Assembly (NCBI RefSeq): GCF_000973105.1
Contig: NC_015844.1
Coordinates: 4,894,501-4,958,500 of the forward strand
Length of the DNA stretch: 64,000 nt
Direction of reading: 5' to 3'
Source of the DNA: Zobellia galactanivorans
GTDB lineage: Bacteria > Bacteroidota > Bacteroidia > Flavobacteriales > Flavobacteriaceae
Positions 33,146-42,095 of this stretch are shown piece after piece (within the stretch, counting starts at the first letter, position 1; every line of letters starts with the position of its first letter). The notes beneath the pieces are model-generated. The model had not been told where the DNA came from. It saw only the letters and a list, made by a program, of their open reading frames with translations, and ran no database searches. Made by a program: the position numbers and the translations under genes.

Positions 33146-35812
33146 CTATTTGAAATGTATTGTGAACGTCGTTCCTACATTAACCTTGCTAGATGCAGAG
33201 ATAACGCCGCCCATGGCTTCAATCTGCGTTCTTGTCAAAAATAAACCTACACCTTTTGCATCAGGATGTCTGTGAAAAACCTTATTCAATCCAAACAATT
33301 TATGCCCGTGTTGCTCTAAATCAATACCGAGTCCATTGTCATGGAACTTAAGTATGGTTTTTTCGTTTTCAATCTCTGTGGTAATACGTATTTCCGGTAA
33401 GCGGTCTTCCGATTTATATTTGATCGCATTTCCGACCAAATTGAGGAAAATGCTTTCCATGTAAATTCTCTTATAGGGAATGGTAGAAACCTTGGAAAAG
33501 TCGCTCTTGATGATGACACCGGACTTTAATATTGCCCCACTAAGAATTTCTTTGGTATCTAATAGCACATCGGCCAAATTGATCTCTTCAAGGTCTTCCC
33601 CTGAATCACTGATCTTTGTTTTTAATGCATCGACCAAGGTATTAAGCGTTAAGGTCAGATGTTGAACAACTATTTTAAACTTGCTAAATATATCAATACG
33701 GTCTACTTCATTTTCTGACTGATCATATATTTGAAGTAAGGCATTAAGGTTGGCCACTGGGGCCCTTAAATTATGAGAGGTTATATGGGTGAAATCTGCA
33801 AGCTGCTTGTTTTGTGCGGACAGTGTTTGAGCTACGAGTTCTAAATTATTTTTTGCGTCATTAATTTTTTGTTCGGCTAATTTCTGTTTAGTAATATCAC
33901 GTATAGCAGCGGAAACCAACAAACCCTCTTCTGTGTGAAGAGGACTCAAACTTATTTGAATGGGTACTTCTTTCCCATTTTTTTTTAATGCGAACAACTC
34001 TCTGCCATCGCCCATTTCTCGTGATATCGGGGAATGGAAAAAACGATTTCGATGGTTGGAATGTTTATGATAAAATCTAGCGGGTATTAAGATTTCTACC
34101 GGTTTATCAACTAACTCTTCTGGTGTATATCCAAATAATTTTTCCGATTGTTTATTGATCAACTGTATAACTCCTTTATCATTTACGATAACCATGGCGT
34201 CAGGAGCAGATTCTAGAAGCCCTCTGAACTTCCTTTCCTCCATTTTAATTTCAGTAACATCTTGGCAAGTGCCGATCATTTCTATAATCTGGCCTTTTTC
34301 GTTTGTAAAAACTTCCCCAAAAAGTTGAATTGTTTTGACCTTGCCCGAGGTTGTTATTATACGATGCGTAAAGCTCTCCCACTTTTTGTCGTTTTCTACG
34401 TTCTCAAAATGTTGATCGACAATTTTTATATCCTTAGGATGGACAAACCTATAATACGAGTCAAAATTAAGGTCGGATATGTCTTCGTCAAGCTCTAAAA
34501 TTTTATAGAAATTTTGTGACCATTTCACCTTATCGGCAACTGTATCCCATTTCCAACTGGCCATCATTGAAATCTGTTCCGCAAAATTCAAAAGCTGATT
34601 TTTTTTCAGTAATTCATTCTCAACGTACTTTATTTCAGAAATATCTTTTGAGATTGCAATAAACCCTTCATTCTCATTGTCGCGATTTTTTATACCCGTT
34701 ATTGTAGAGATGACGTAAACCGGCGAACCATCTTTTTTATAATACGTCCATTCACGAGTGTCGTTTAACTCTATTTTATGAAAATTTACATAATGATCAA
34801 AGGTGGCCGGGTCTCTTCCGTTAAGTTCTGCTATGTCATTTCTAAATTTTATTATTTCTTCCTCGCCAATATATAATCTAGGCTTTTCTTTTCCTACCAT
34901 TTCAGCCGCAGAATACCCCAATAAAGCCTCGGCACCCTGGTTAAAACGTTTAATAACACCCTTCTTATCCGTTGATACGATCATAATCGATTTAGAATCG
35001 AATATAGCCTGCAATTCAGAATGGGCCTTATTTAATTGTTGTTCGGCAAATTTTGTTTTATCAATGTCTTGTATTATTCCAAAAAGCCTAGATGGTTTTC
35101 CATTCGAGTATTCTGCCCTTCCAATCACCCTAGTCCAACAGACATTACCTTTGGCTGTAATAATTTCTAATTCTAAATTAAAATGAGTGCCGTCAGCCTC
35201 AGCATTATCAAACGCATTTAGTAATTTATCCCTACTTTCTCCTTCTTTGAAAAAGTTAAATCCATTATCAAAAACGGGGATAAAGTCTTCTGAAACCTCG
35301 TGTATTTCACGAGTTATTTTATTCCAATACACCACTTTTGTTATAAGATTCAACTCCCAAGCCCCTATTCTCGCAATTTCATTTGTTTTTTCAAGTATGT
35401 CATCAATTCTGGCTTTTTCCAGCTCTTTTTCCTTTCGACGTGTAATATCGCCAGTATGCATTAAAATTCCGCCAATTTTGTCCTCTGATATAAACCAAGG
35501 GCGAACATCCCAATAGATCCATTGTATGGAACCATTTTTACGCTTAAAAGCCGTTTCTTCACAAATATCCGTAGCTCCGTTTAGGCATCTCTTGTGCATA
35601 GCTTTCCAATCATCACCTATTTCAGGAAAAATTTCATAGTGCGAACGGCCTATTATTTCAATTCCTTCCAGGCCATAATCTTTTATCCATGATCGAGATG
35701 CTGCAATGTAGCGCATGTCATTATCGACCATAGCCATTGCGCTAGAAGCCTGGTCAATGAACATTTTCTGATACTCTTTCTGTGACTTCGAATCGTTTTT
35801 AGCTACACCCAA
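33146..35812 (-). CDS. Soluble five-PAS sensor histidine kinase
   Basis: The 888-residue protein has no membrane segments. Five PAS/PAC units can be traced at about 15-130, 137-262, 265-400, 405-525 and 527-645, each ending in a PAC-type GDITRRK, QDIDKTK, KDISEIK, QDVTEIK or RDITKQK. The dimerisation/phosphoacceptor region follows, with H680 in THITSHNLRAPVAN. The ATPase domain has N-box NLVGNAIKY, G1 HDNGLGID and G2 GVGLFLT. No response regulator or receiver domain is nearby, so it is an orphan kinase. The signal is unknown. PAS units suggest redox, light or small-molecule sensing. Confidence 0.92.
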   Translation of the reverse strand: MGVAKNDSKSQKEYQKMFIDQASSAMAMVDNDMRYIAASRSWIKDYGLEGIEIIGRSHYEIFPEIGDDWKAMHKRCLNGATDICEETAFKRKNGSIQWIYWDVRPWFISEDKIGGILMHTGDITRRKEKELEKARIDDILEKTNEIARIGAWELNLITKVVYWNKITREIHEVSEDFIPVFDNGFNFFKEGESRDKLLNAFDNAEADGTHFNLELEIITAKGNVCWTRVIGRAEYSNGKPSRLFGIIQDIDKTKFAEQQLNKAHSELQAIFDSKSIMIVSTDKKGVIKRFNQGAEALLGYSAAEMVGKEKPRLYIGEEEIIKFRNDIAELNGRDPATFDHYVNFHKIELNDTREWTYYKKDGSPVYVISTITGIKNRDNENEGFIAISKDISEIKYVENELLKKNQLLNFAEQISMMASWKWDTVADKVKWSQNFYKILELDEDISDLNFDSYYRFVHPKDIKIVDQHFENVENDKKWESFTHRIITTSGKVKTIQLFGEVFTNEKGQIIEMIGTCQDVTEIKMEERKFRGLLESAPDAMVIVNDKGVIQLINKQSEKLFGYTPEELVDKPVEILIPARFYHKHSNHRNRFFHSPISREMGDGRELFALKKNGKEVPIQISLSPLHTEEGLLVSAAIRDITKQKLAEQKINDAKNNLELVAQTLSAQNKQLADFTHITSHNLRAPVANLNALLQIYDQSENEVDRIDIFSKFKIVVQHLTLTLNTLVDALKTKISDSGEDLEEINLADVLLDTKEILSGAILKSGVIIKSDFSKVSTIPYKRIYMESIFLNLVGNAIKYKSEDRLPEIRITTEIENEKTILKFHDNGLGIDLEQHGHKLFGLNKVFHRHPDAKGVGLFLTRTQIEAMGGVISASSKVNVGTTFTIHFK

Positions 35813-36252
35813 TGATTCTAATTTTATAGAAATTTTATTTAAGGTAATGAAAATTAGTGATGTAGAATAGAATAGTTGGCTTGAGTAGCTGTTTTTACCT
35901 AATAAAAAAAATCTTACAACATTTAAACGAATTATCGTAATAATAAACTGTTTTTTTTATATAACCCAACTCGCCCTTTTTTTACCATACCCGCATGGGA
36001 CTCATAAAATAGTCTTGACATTGTATGGGGTAGTAGATCGAATAGACGTATTTACGAACATGGGGCTTTTGGGTTTTCTTAAGCCTACGGTAATCGATTC
36101 CGTCAAATCTGCACACCGGTAAATACATTGCCCTGATCAAATATTATCGTGGGTGCCGAATATCATCATAGGCTGTTCCGTAATTATTATTAAATTCCCG
36201 CAGGAATTTCGAAATGATTTTATGCAAATGGACTTCACGCAAAGCGTAAAAA
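35813..36252. other. Long intergenic region, no gene seen
   Basis: This 440-bp AT-rich divergent region separates the kinase from the Cys-motif protein and presumably holds both promoters. I see no ORF over 30 codons with coding character and no full copy of the dispersed repeat. ATATCATCATAGG near 36160 recurs near 37545, which may be a trace of a repeat tail. Confidence 0.45.
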
Positions 36253-36606
36253 ATGAATATAGCTACATTTGAGGCGAATTGCACCCAACCTACTTGCGGA
36301 CATAAATTTGACGCCCCGTTATTATCGGATTTCAGCTATGGGGAATATATTTATAGTTCAAACGACGGTATGGAAATTAAATATTTTTGTGGTTTAAAAA
36401 GTGAAGCCTGGAAGCTTATTGGAGAAATAATATCCGAAGCGGATGAAAAAGATAAAACACTAAAAATTGGTCCTACTATTCAAAGGTTAATCGGACTTGT
36501 TGCAGACAGGAAAAATCCTGATTCCTATTTCACTCAAGACATCTATTGTCCAAAATGTCGCTCAAAAGTTTTCACTATCGATTCTGATAAAAAAAACAGG
36601 AATTAA
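36253..36606 (+). CDS. Zinc-ribbon-like hypothetical protein, probably frameshifted near its end
   Basis: The 117-residue product has a Cys pair region at the start (NCTQPTCGHKF, C10 and C15) and another at the end (YCPKCRSKVF, near 98-101), which together could bind zinc. No family is recognised. The annotated frame ends at TAA 36604 after a run of eight A. Removing one A would extend the protein by about 31 sensible residues to 36697. The gene may therefore be frameshifted or use slippage. The DUF6882-like gene follows. Confidence 0.6.
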   Translation: MNIATFEANCTQPTCGHKFDAPLLSDFSYGEYIYSSNDGMEIKYFCGLKSEAWKLIGEIISEADEKDKTLKIGPTIQRLIGLVADRKNPDSYFTQDIYCPKCRSKVFTIDSDKKNRN

Positions 36607-36697
36607 CGATTACCTAACTTTGACATTTGAAAATTTCATGAATTTACCTGAGCTTAAACGAAAATATTTAATAGAGAGCTTGATAATGGAACAATAA
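36588..36697 (+). pseudogene. Out-of-frame C-terminal extension of the Cys-motif gene
   Basis: After the A8 run at about 36588-36595, the alternative frame reads TGINDYLTLTFENFMNLPEL then KRKYLIESLIMEQ and stops at 36697. Its composition (TFENFMNLPELKRKYLIESL) looks like a genuine helical end rather than random sequence. This suggests a single-base frameshift or transcriptional slippage at the A run. Confidence 0.5.
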
Positions 36698-36745
36698 ATT
36701 CAAAGAACCTCGGGTTAATAAAACCTACAAACAAAAGCTTTCGCT

Positions 36746-37492
36746 ATGGGAATATTAGATAACCTCTTTGGAGGAAAGAAACAGAAAGGGAAACCTGAAA
36801 TTGATTCTTCCACATTCAAAGTAATTGAAAAAACCGATTACAACAGTTTTAAGGAAGCTGTTGAACAAAATGCTGGACTTTCCTTTGAAAAACAAATGAT
36901 TTTCGGGGATGTAATCGGTTCAAAAGCTTGGGAGCTTGATATGGGAGAGGGAAAAATCATATTCGATTCCTTAGAGTTTCCTATTCAAATAATAGGCTCA
37001 CTATCTTTTAATGACAACTCTTGGATGTGGGCCTGGGCGAATACGCAAAGTGGAATGCCTGAAAACCTGTTAATTCAATCCAACCAACTGAAAGCCATAG
37101 GGGAAGAGAAGCATATTGAAGAATTGACCGATCCTCATTTTAATGTGGAGGAAGGTTTTGAACACAAAATAGGAATGATGGTTTGTGGCTTGTTTGGCTC
37201 TAAAAGCTATTACTGTGCCAATTACGGGCAAGGAACCCTCGTTGTAACCATAGATGACGATAAAATACCCGGCATTGACAAAAACCACTTTGAAAAAATA
37301 ATGACTTGTTTCCCACAATTAATAAGTGGAGTAGAATTAAACCATAAAAATGCTTTCATGAATTATCTGATCGACCGAGACTTTCAATTGGTTATTTCAG
37401 AAGATAAGGTTGAAGGATTGAGAAATGGTAAAGTCGTTGTAGCGGAATTTGACGAATTGCACCGGCTGAAGTCCTTGAAAGGGAAAATATAA
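36746..37492 (+). CDS. DUF6882-like protein
   Basis: The 248-residue cytoplasmic protein begins MGILDNLFGGKKQKGK. Its core has FGDVIGSKAWELDMGEGKI, LEFPIQIIGSLSFNDNSWMW and AWANTQSGMPENLL, which fits the DUF6882 family as I know it. The C-terminal 60 residues (LVISEDKVEGLRNGKVVVAEFDEL in pieces) appear separate. Such proteins are found scattered in accessory regions and may be immunity-type. No partner toxin is visible. Confidence 0.6.
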   Translation: MGILDNLFGGKKQKGKPEIDSSTFKVIEKTDYNSFKEAVEQNAGLSFEKQMIFGDVIGSKAWELDMGEGKIIFDSLEFPIQIIGSLSFNDNSWMWAWANTQSGMPENLLIQSNQLKAIGEEKHIEELTDPHFNVEEGFEHKIGMMVCGLFGSKSYYCANYGQGTLVVTIDDDKIPGIDKNHFEKIMTCFPQLISGVELNHKNAFMNYLIDRDFQLVISEDKVEGLRNGKVVVAEFDELHRLKSLKGKI

Positions 37493-37567
37493 AATAATTA
37501 GGAACAACAGGTATCAGATACACCTTCCTTTGGTCTGTCCCTCGATATCATCATAGGTCTACATACA

Positions 37568-38143
37568 TTGAAAAAACATATACTGAGCATATACCCGCTG
37601 ATTTTTGCGGTCCTGTTTCTGATTTCTTGCAATGCGGAAAAGAAAGAAATACCAACTACCGAAAAAGATTGGGATCAAGTCATACACTTAAGCGATCTAT
37701 ACTCCGAAGAACAAATTGACCAATATTTTACAGAGGTCAAATCCGATTTTAAAAAGTTTGTTGAAGATGATGGAATAATTACTTACGAGTTACAACAAGA
37801 ACAAATAGCAAATAAAAGTGTCTTAGGATTATATAATAAAACCACAGCCTTTCCTCTAGATGTAGAAGAAAATCTATTTATGGGTTTTGTAATGGACCAA
37901 ACCGTAGAATTATTAGATTCTAAGGAATTAGATTACACTAAAGTCGAAAACATTACCATAAATTCAACAAATTATGTGACGTATGAAGTTTTTTCGGATA
38001 ATCGCAAATTTGGTTACTTTATATTATTTCACAAAAAGAATAAAATGTTCTCCGTAAATCTATTTGCCCTTCCTTTTATAGAACCTGATTTTGAACGGTT
38101 GAATAAAAAAATAGATGATATGGAGAAAAGTATAAACCGATAA
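37568..38143 (+). CDS. Hypothetical lipoprotein, TTG start
   Basis: The 191-residue protein starts at TTG 37568, because no ATG lies before the signal (KKHILSIYPLIFAVLFLISC, lipobox at C21). The mature part is acidic with mixed alpha-beta content and no recognised domain. It lies 75 bp after the DUF6882-like gene on the same strand and ends before a partial repeat. Confidence 0.65.
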   Translation: MKKHILSIYPLIFAVLFLISCNAEKKEIPTTEKDWDQVIHLSDLYSEEQIDQYFTEVKSDFKKFVEDDGIITYELQQEQIANKSVLGLYNKTTAFPLDVEENLFMGFVMDQTVELLDSKELDYTKVENITINSTNYVTYEVFSDNRKFGYFILFHKKNKMFSVNLFALPFIEPDFERLNKKIDDMEKSINR

Positions 38144-38227
38144 GCGCCCTTTGTTAACGCTTAGCTATTGCACGACTTACGTGAGCATCCCATGTATGGG
38201 AGCATATGTAAATGGCCTCAATAAATT

Positions 38228-38282
38228 ACCCCACTTCGGCAGGCTCAGTGCAAGGCTTTGAAGGGGCAAGCGCAGGCCGAAA
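38228..38282 (+). repeat. Dispersed intergenic repeat, copy 5 (partial, long form)
   Basis: Positions 38231-38256 are identical over 26 bp to 41566-41591 (words CACTTCGGCAGG and CTCAGTGCAAGG). The copy continues with TTTGAAGGGGC, AAGCGCAGG. The right arm seen in copies 1-4 is missing. It lies just before the glutaminase gene. Confidence 0.7.
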
Positions 38283-38381
38283 AAAAGGAAAAGAATTTCA
38301 CCATGTGCGTGGCGGAGAGCAAGAGGAGGTTTGTCACCCATCGTTAAGAGCTCATCCCTTGGCACCATTAATAACAGAAAT

Positions 38382-39296
38382 GTGGATATAAAAAAAGTAG
38401 TTCAAAATGTATACGACAAAGTAAAGGGTATTGATGATAAGGGAAATTTAGCATCGTATATCCCTGAATTAGGAAATGTAAATCCCGATTTTTTCGGGGT
38501 GCATATTTCAACCATAGACCATTTAAATTTTGGGGTAGGAAATAGTTCCGATAAATTTTCTATACAAAGTATCGTCAAGGTGCTTTCGTTAATTATGGCA
38601 TATCGTCTATTGGGCGAAGAACTATGGAATAGGGTAAAGGTGGAGCCCTCCGGAACCGCTTTTAATTCCCTTATCCAACTTGAAGTCGAAAATGGAATCC
38701 CTAGAAACCCATTTATCAACGCTGGAGCTCTTGTCATTGCAGACATACTCATAAGTAATTTAAGATATCCCAAGGAAGATTTTTTGAACTTTGTAAAAAA
38801 ACTTTCAAACAGTAAGGAGATTCGTTATTCCGAAAGAATAGCGACTTCCGAAAAAAATGTAGGCTACCGCAATGCCGCCTTATGTAATTTAATAAAGTCG
38901 TTCGGGAACATTGAAAACAATCCCTCAGAAGTTCTTGACTTCTATTTTAACCTTTGTTCACTCGAAATGAGTTGCGAAGACCTTTCGAATCTATTCTTGT
39001 TTTTAGCCAATGACGGCTTTACTTTAGGCGATAAGCAACAAATACTTACAAGAAGCCAAACCAAAAGGATAAATGCCCTAATGCAAACCTGCGGCTTCTA
39101 TGATGAATCTGGGGAATTTGCTTTCAAGGTAGGACTTCCGGGCAAAAGCGGTGTTGGTGGAGGAATTGTAGCGGTGCACCCAAAACAATATGCCATAGCC
39201 GTTTGGAGTCCCAAATTAAACGAAAAGGGAAATTCATATAAAGGAGTGAGATTCCTTGAAGAGTTTACAACAGAAACCGAATTATCAATATTTTAA
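38382..39296 (+). CDS. glsA: Glutaminase (GlsA type)
   Basis: The open frame begins at TTG 38331, but the first 17 codons run into repeat-derived sequence. GTG 38382 gives a 304-residue protein close to the 308-310 of E. coli YbaS/YneH. The beta-lactamase-like catalytic S63-x-x-K66 lies in FSIQSIVKVLSL. RNPFINAGAL, ERIATSEKNVGYRNAAL and GLPGKSGVGGGIVAVHP are family blocks. It deaminates glutamine to glutamate and may support acid resistance or nitrogen supply. Confidence 0.88.
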   Translation: MDIKKVVQNVYDKVKGIDDKGNLASYIPELGNVNPDFFGVHISTIDHLNFGVGNSSDKFSIQSIVKVLSLIMAYRLLGEELWNRVKVEPSGTAFNSLIQLEVENGIPRNPFINAGALVIADILISNLRYPKEDFLNFVKKLSNSKEIRYSERIATSEKNVGYRNAALCNLIKSFGNIENNPSEVLDFYFNLCSLEMSCEDLSNLFLFLANDGFTLGDKQQILTRSQTKRINALMQTCGFYDESGEFAFKVGLPGKSGVGGGIVAVHPKQYAIAVWSPKLNEKGNSYKGVRFLEEFTTETELSIF

Positions 39297-39489
39297 GAGA
39301 CCGAAGCCATACCAAGAGGTAAAACCAAGGGTAGGTAAGCAACCTTGATTTCCTATAATAAAACGGCATATACCCCTTTCGATACGTGTACAAGTAAGGC
39401 CTCCTCAAACATTTATGGGACCGGAAAAAGGAAAAAATTACAAGCGTTGATTTTCAACCCTCTCTAGCTCGAGCAGTATGCTTGTGCTA

Positions 39490-39545
39490 TCAATTCCTAC
39501 CCGCAGGGCTGGGGATGTTCTCCCGGAACCAAGCCATCAATGGTC
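39490..39545 (+). repeat. Dispersed intergenic repeat, copy 6 (fragment)
   Basis: CCCGCAGGGCTGGGGATGTT, then CTCCCGGAACCAAGCCATC, matches the middle part of copy 4 (AGGGTAGGGGATGTCC ... CCAGGCCAACAAACCATTC). The flanking left palindrome and right arm are not clear. It sits in the 360-bp gap before the TetR gene. Confidence 0.5.
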
Positions 39546-39631
39546 CTATCCGATTATTGGCCAATGGAGACAAAAAACGCGTCGGCAAAGAATGAAGAAG
39601 CGAATCAAACCCCATAAAAATTTGCTTATCC

Positions 39632-39649
39632 ATATACCGTAGAGTATAT
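39632..39649. promoter_or_regulatory. Candidate TetR operator 1
   Basis: ATATACCGTAGAGTATAT, ending 9 bp before the TetR ATG, is an imperfect palindrome with ATATAC/GTATAT arms. Its complement-strand twin occurs at 40265-40282 before fabF (16 of 18 bases agree), so the same regulator probably binds both. Confidence 0.65.
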
Positions 39650-39656
39650 TAGCAAT

Positions 39657-40247
39657 ATGATACGATCGGAAAAAACCAGGCAATTAATCATTGAGAAAAC
39701 CGCTTCAATATTCAATAAAAAGGGATATACAGGAACGTATTTGTCCGATTTAACCAAGGCTACCGGGTTAACAAAGGGCAGTATTTACGGTAATTTTAAA
39801 GATAAAAACGAGGTTGCACTAGAGGCTTTTCGGTACAATTATAAATTTCAGACGAGACAAATACTAGATAAAATTGAAAAAGAAAACAAGGCGATAGATA
39901 AATTAATCGCTTTCTTGAACCATTACAAAACATCCTTTAAACCCATTTTTAAAAACGGTGGCTGTGCCATATTGAATACGGCTGTAGATTCAGATGATGG
40001 AAATGATCTATTGAATAAGGAAGTCGTAAAAACCATTCACAATTGGCACCACAAGGTCACTTCAATTTTAGAAGACGGGGTCAATAGTAAGGAACTTAAA
40101 GAAATAGACGTCAACCAATTTTCCTACCGAATGATTTCTATGATCGAGGGTAGCATCTTACTGGCCAAAACACTGAACAAACCAGAAATTTTATTAAACA
40201 ATATAGCCTATCTAGAAACAGAAATTCTTCAATTAAAACAAGAGTAA
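39657..40247 (+). CDS. TetR-family repressor
   Basis: The 196-residue protein has an N-terminal TetR HTH (TRQLIIEKTASIFNKKGY, then LSDLTKATGLTKGSIYGNF, residues 5-50) and a C-terminal ligand domain with GGCAILNTAVDSDDG near 102-116, a pattern of the TetR_C group found next to reductases and lipid genes. Matching palindromes lie just before this gene and before the downstream FabF gene, 33 bp away, so it likely represses both. Confidence 0.85.
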   Translation: MIRSEKTRQLIIEKTASIFNKKGYTGTYLSDLTKATGLTKGSIYGNFKDKNEVALEAFRYNYKFQTRQILDKIEKENKAIDKLIAFLNHYKTSFKPIFKNGGCAILNTAVDSDDGNDLLNKEVVKTIHNWHHKVTSILEDGVNSKELKEIDVNQFSYRMISMIEGSILLAKTLNKPEILLNNIAYLETEILQLKQE

Positions 40248-40264
40248 AAAAAATTTAACCCACT

Positions 40265-40282
40265 ATATACCTTACGGTATAT
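40265..40282. promoter_or_regulatory. Candidate TetR operator 2
   Basis: ATATACCTTACGGTATAT has 7-bp arms (ATATACC/GGTATAT) and is the inverted twin of operator 1. It overlaps the first in-frame ATG of the FabF frame (40281), which argues that translation really begins at ATG 40299. Confidence 0.65.
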
Positions 40283-40298
40283 GAAAAAAAAGACAATT

Positions 40299-41546
40299 AT
40301 GAAAAGAGTAGTAGTAACAGGATTGGGAGCAATTACGCCGATTGGCAAAAACGTAAAGGAGTATTGGGATAATTTATTGAAAGGGGTTTCAGGGGCGAAC
40401 AAGATAACGCGTTTTGATGCGAACAAATTCAAAACCCAATTTGCTTGTGAAATAAAGAATTATGATGCTTTGGACTATTTTGACCGCAAGGAAGCAAGAA
40501 AACTCGATAGGTTTAGTCAATACGGACTAATCGCGTCAGAAGAGGCTATCAAAGATGCTGAACTGGAATTTTCAAAATTGGACACGAATAGAATTGGTGT
40601 GATATTCTCAAGTGGAATCGGTGGCTTTGAAACTTTTGAAAAGGAAATAATCGATTATACCAATAACCATTTCAACCCTCGTTTTAATCCTTTTTTTATA
40701 ACCAAAATAATTTCCAATGGTTTATCGGGAACCATTTCAATCAATAACGGATTAAGAGGTGTAAACTATTGTCCGGTAACGGCTTGTGCTTCGTCAACAC
40801 AGAGTGTAATCCAAGCTTTTAACTATATCCGTTTAGGAAAGGCGGATATCATTATCGCAGGTGGCTCGGAAGCTCCAATTACAGAAGCTTCAATTGGGGG
40901 GTTCAATGCAATGAAGGCCATGTCTACGAACAATGAAGACTATAGTTCCGCCTCAAAACCATTTGATAAAAAGAGAGATGGCTTTGTTGTTGGTGAAGGA
41001 GCTGGAGCCTTAATCATAGAGAGCTTGGATTCCGCGATAAGGAGAAATGCCAAAATTTACGCCGAAGTTGTCGGAGGCGGGGAAAGTTCAGATGCTTATC
41101 ATATTACCGGCACCCACCCTGAAGGACTTGGAGGGTATTTAGCCATGCAAAACGGAATAAGCGAAGCGAATATTACGCCCAAAGAAATTGATTATATAAA
41201 TGCGCACGCCACATCTACCGGCTTAGGAGACTTGTCTGAAATTAAAGCGATCGAAAAGCTATTTGATTCGAATCTAGATAAAATCCAAATTAGTGCGACT
41301 AAATCCATGACAGGACATTTATTAGGGGGAACAGGTGCCATAGAAGCGATATCAACTTGTTTATCGGTAAAAACAGCTATGATTCCCCCAACGATAAACA
41401 CCACCGAAGTAGATGAAAAAATATCAAAAAAACTGAATTTATCCCTCGGTAAAAAGACCTCTAAAGATATTAATTACGCCCTGAGCAACAGTTTTGGATT
41501 TGGAGGACATTGTGCCGCCCTTATACTAAAAAAATATGTTGGCTAA
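40299..41546 (+). CDS. Beta-ketoacyl-ACP synthase II-like (FabF paralogue)
   Basis: The start is set at ATG 40299 because the ATG at 40281 lies inside the operator-like palindrome. The 415-residue protein keeps the Cys-His-His triad: C163 in TACASSTQS, H303 in NAHATSTGLGD and H340 in SMTGHLLGGTGA. It would condense acyl-ACP with malonyl-ACP. It is not accompanied by fabD, fabG or acpP, so it is an extra copy under its own TetR switch, perhaps adjusting membrane lipids under stress. Confidence 0.88.
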   Translation: MKRVVVTGLGAITPIGKNVKEYWDNLLKGVSGANKITRFDANKFKTQFACEIKNYDALDYFDRKEARKLDRFSQYGLIASEEAIKDAELEFSKLDTNRIGVIFSSGIGGFETFEKEIIDYTNNHFNPRFNPFFITKIISNGLSGTISINNGLRGVNYCPVTACASSTQSVIQAFNYIRLGKADIIIAGGSEAPITEASIGGFNAMKAMSTNNEDYSSASKPFDKKRDGFVVGEGAGALIIESLDSAIRRNAKIYAEVVGGGESSDAYHITGTHPEGLGGYLAMQNGISEANITPKEIDYINAHATSTGLGDLSEIKAIEKLFDSNLDKIQISATKSMTGHLLGGTGAIEAISTCLSVKTAMIPPTINTTEVDEKISKKLNLSLGKKTSKDINYALSNSFGFGGHCAALILKKYVG

Positions 41547-41559
41547 CCATACATAAAAA

Positions 41560-41745
41560 TGCCCCCCACTTCGGCAGGCTCAGTGCAAGGCACTAAAGGG
41601 CGCCCCTAGGGTGGGGGATGCTTCCTAGGCCAATACACCGAACTCCAATATAGGTAATTTCCCATCTTAGTCCTTGTAGGCAGTGTCGCATCGACACCCA
41701 TCTATTGGTTGGTCACACGGTATATAAAGTCATAGTTCCCTAACG
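41560..41745 (+). repeat. Dispersed intergenic repeat, copy 7 (long form)
   Basis: It starts GCCCCCCACTTCGGCAGG, includes the 26-bp segment shared with copy 5 (41566-41591), then TAAAGGGCGCCCC, TAGGGTGGGGGATGCTTCC and TAGGCCAATACACC. The right arm ATCTTAGTCCTTGTAGGCAG and GACACCCATC corresponds to TTAGTCGCTATAAG in other copies. TGGTCACACGGTATATAAAG at the end is similar to part of copy 9. Confidence 0.65.
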
Positions 41746-41760
41746 GATGCCTGGCCTTAT

Positions 41761-41886
41761 ATGTCCCTCAATAACAAAGCAAACCAACCTATATCCGCTT
41801 TGTCTTATTTAGTCCTTATTGGTGCAATAATCCTTTCTACAAATTCGTTCTTTGGGATTATAAGCAATAACCTGACGAAACCATAA
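41761..41886 (+). CDS. Possible 41-residue membrane microprotein
   Basis: An ATG frame of 41 codons lies between repeat copies 7 and 8. It encodes MSLNNKANQPISALSYL then VLIGAIILSTNSFFGII and a short polar tail, giving one transmembrane segment. It may be a real small protein, or the first helix of a lost transporter gene. No typical ribosome-binding signal was identified. Confidence 0.3.
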   Translation: MSLNNKANQPISALSYLVLIGAIILSTNSFFGIISNNLTKP

Positions 41887-41944
41887 AAAGAATACCTAAA
41901 ATATTAAAAACGTGTTACCCCAATCCCTTATAAAAACCTGGTAA

Positions 41945-42095
41945 ACCCCATACTGTCCCTTGAAAGGACTTGTCCGAAGAGTAGGGGATATCTTCCCTAG
42001 ATCCACGCATCATCTAAACATCAGGGATTTATTATGTTAATCGCTATAAGGGGAAACGATATCAACCCCAATGGTATGTAACAGTTGGCCATCAT
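41945..42095 (+). repeat. Dispersed intergenic repeat, copy 8
   Basis: AACCCCATACTGTCCCTTGA, then GAGTAGGGGATATCTTCCC, and a right arm TTATTATGTTAATCGCTATA, GATATCAACCCC, TGGTATGTAAC. The right arm matches copy 3 best (TTAGTTGCTATAAG ... TGGTATGTGAC). The next gene starts 13 bp downstream. Confidence 0.6.
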
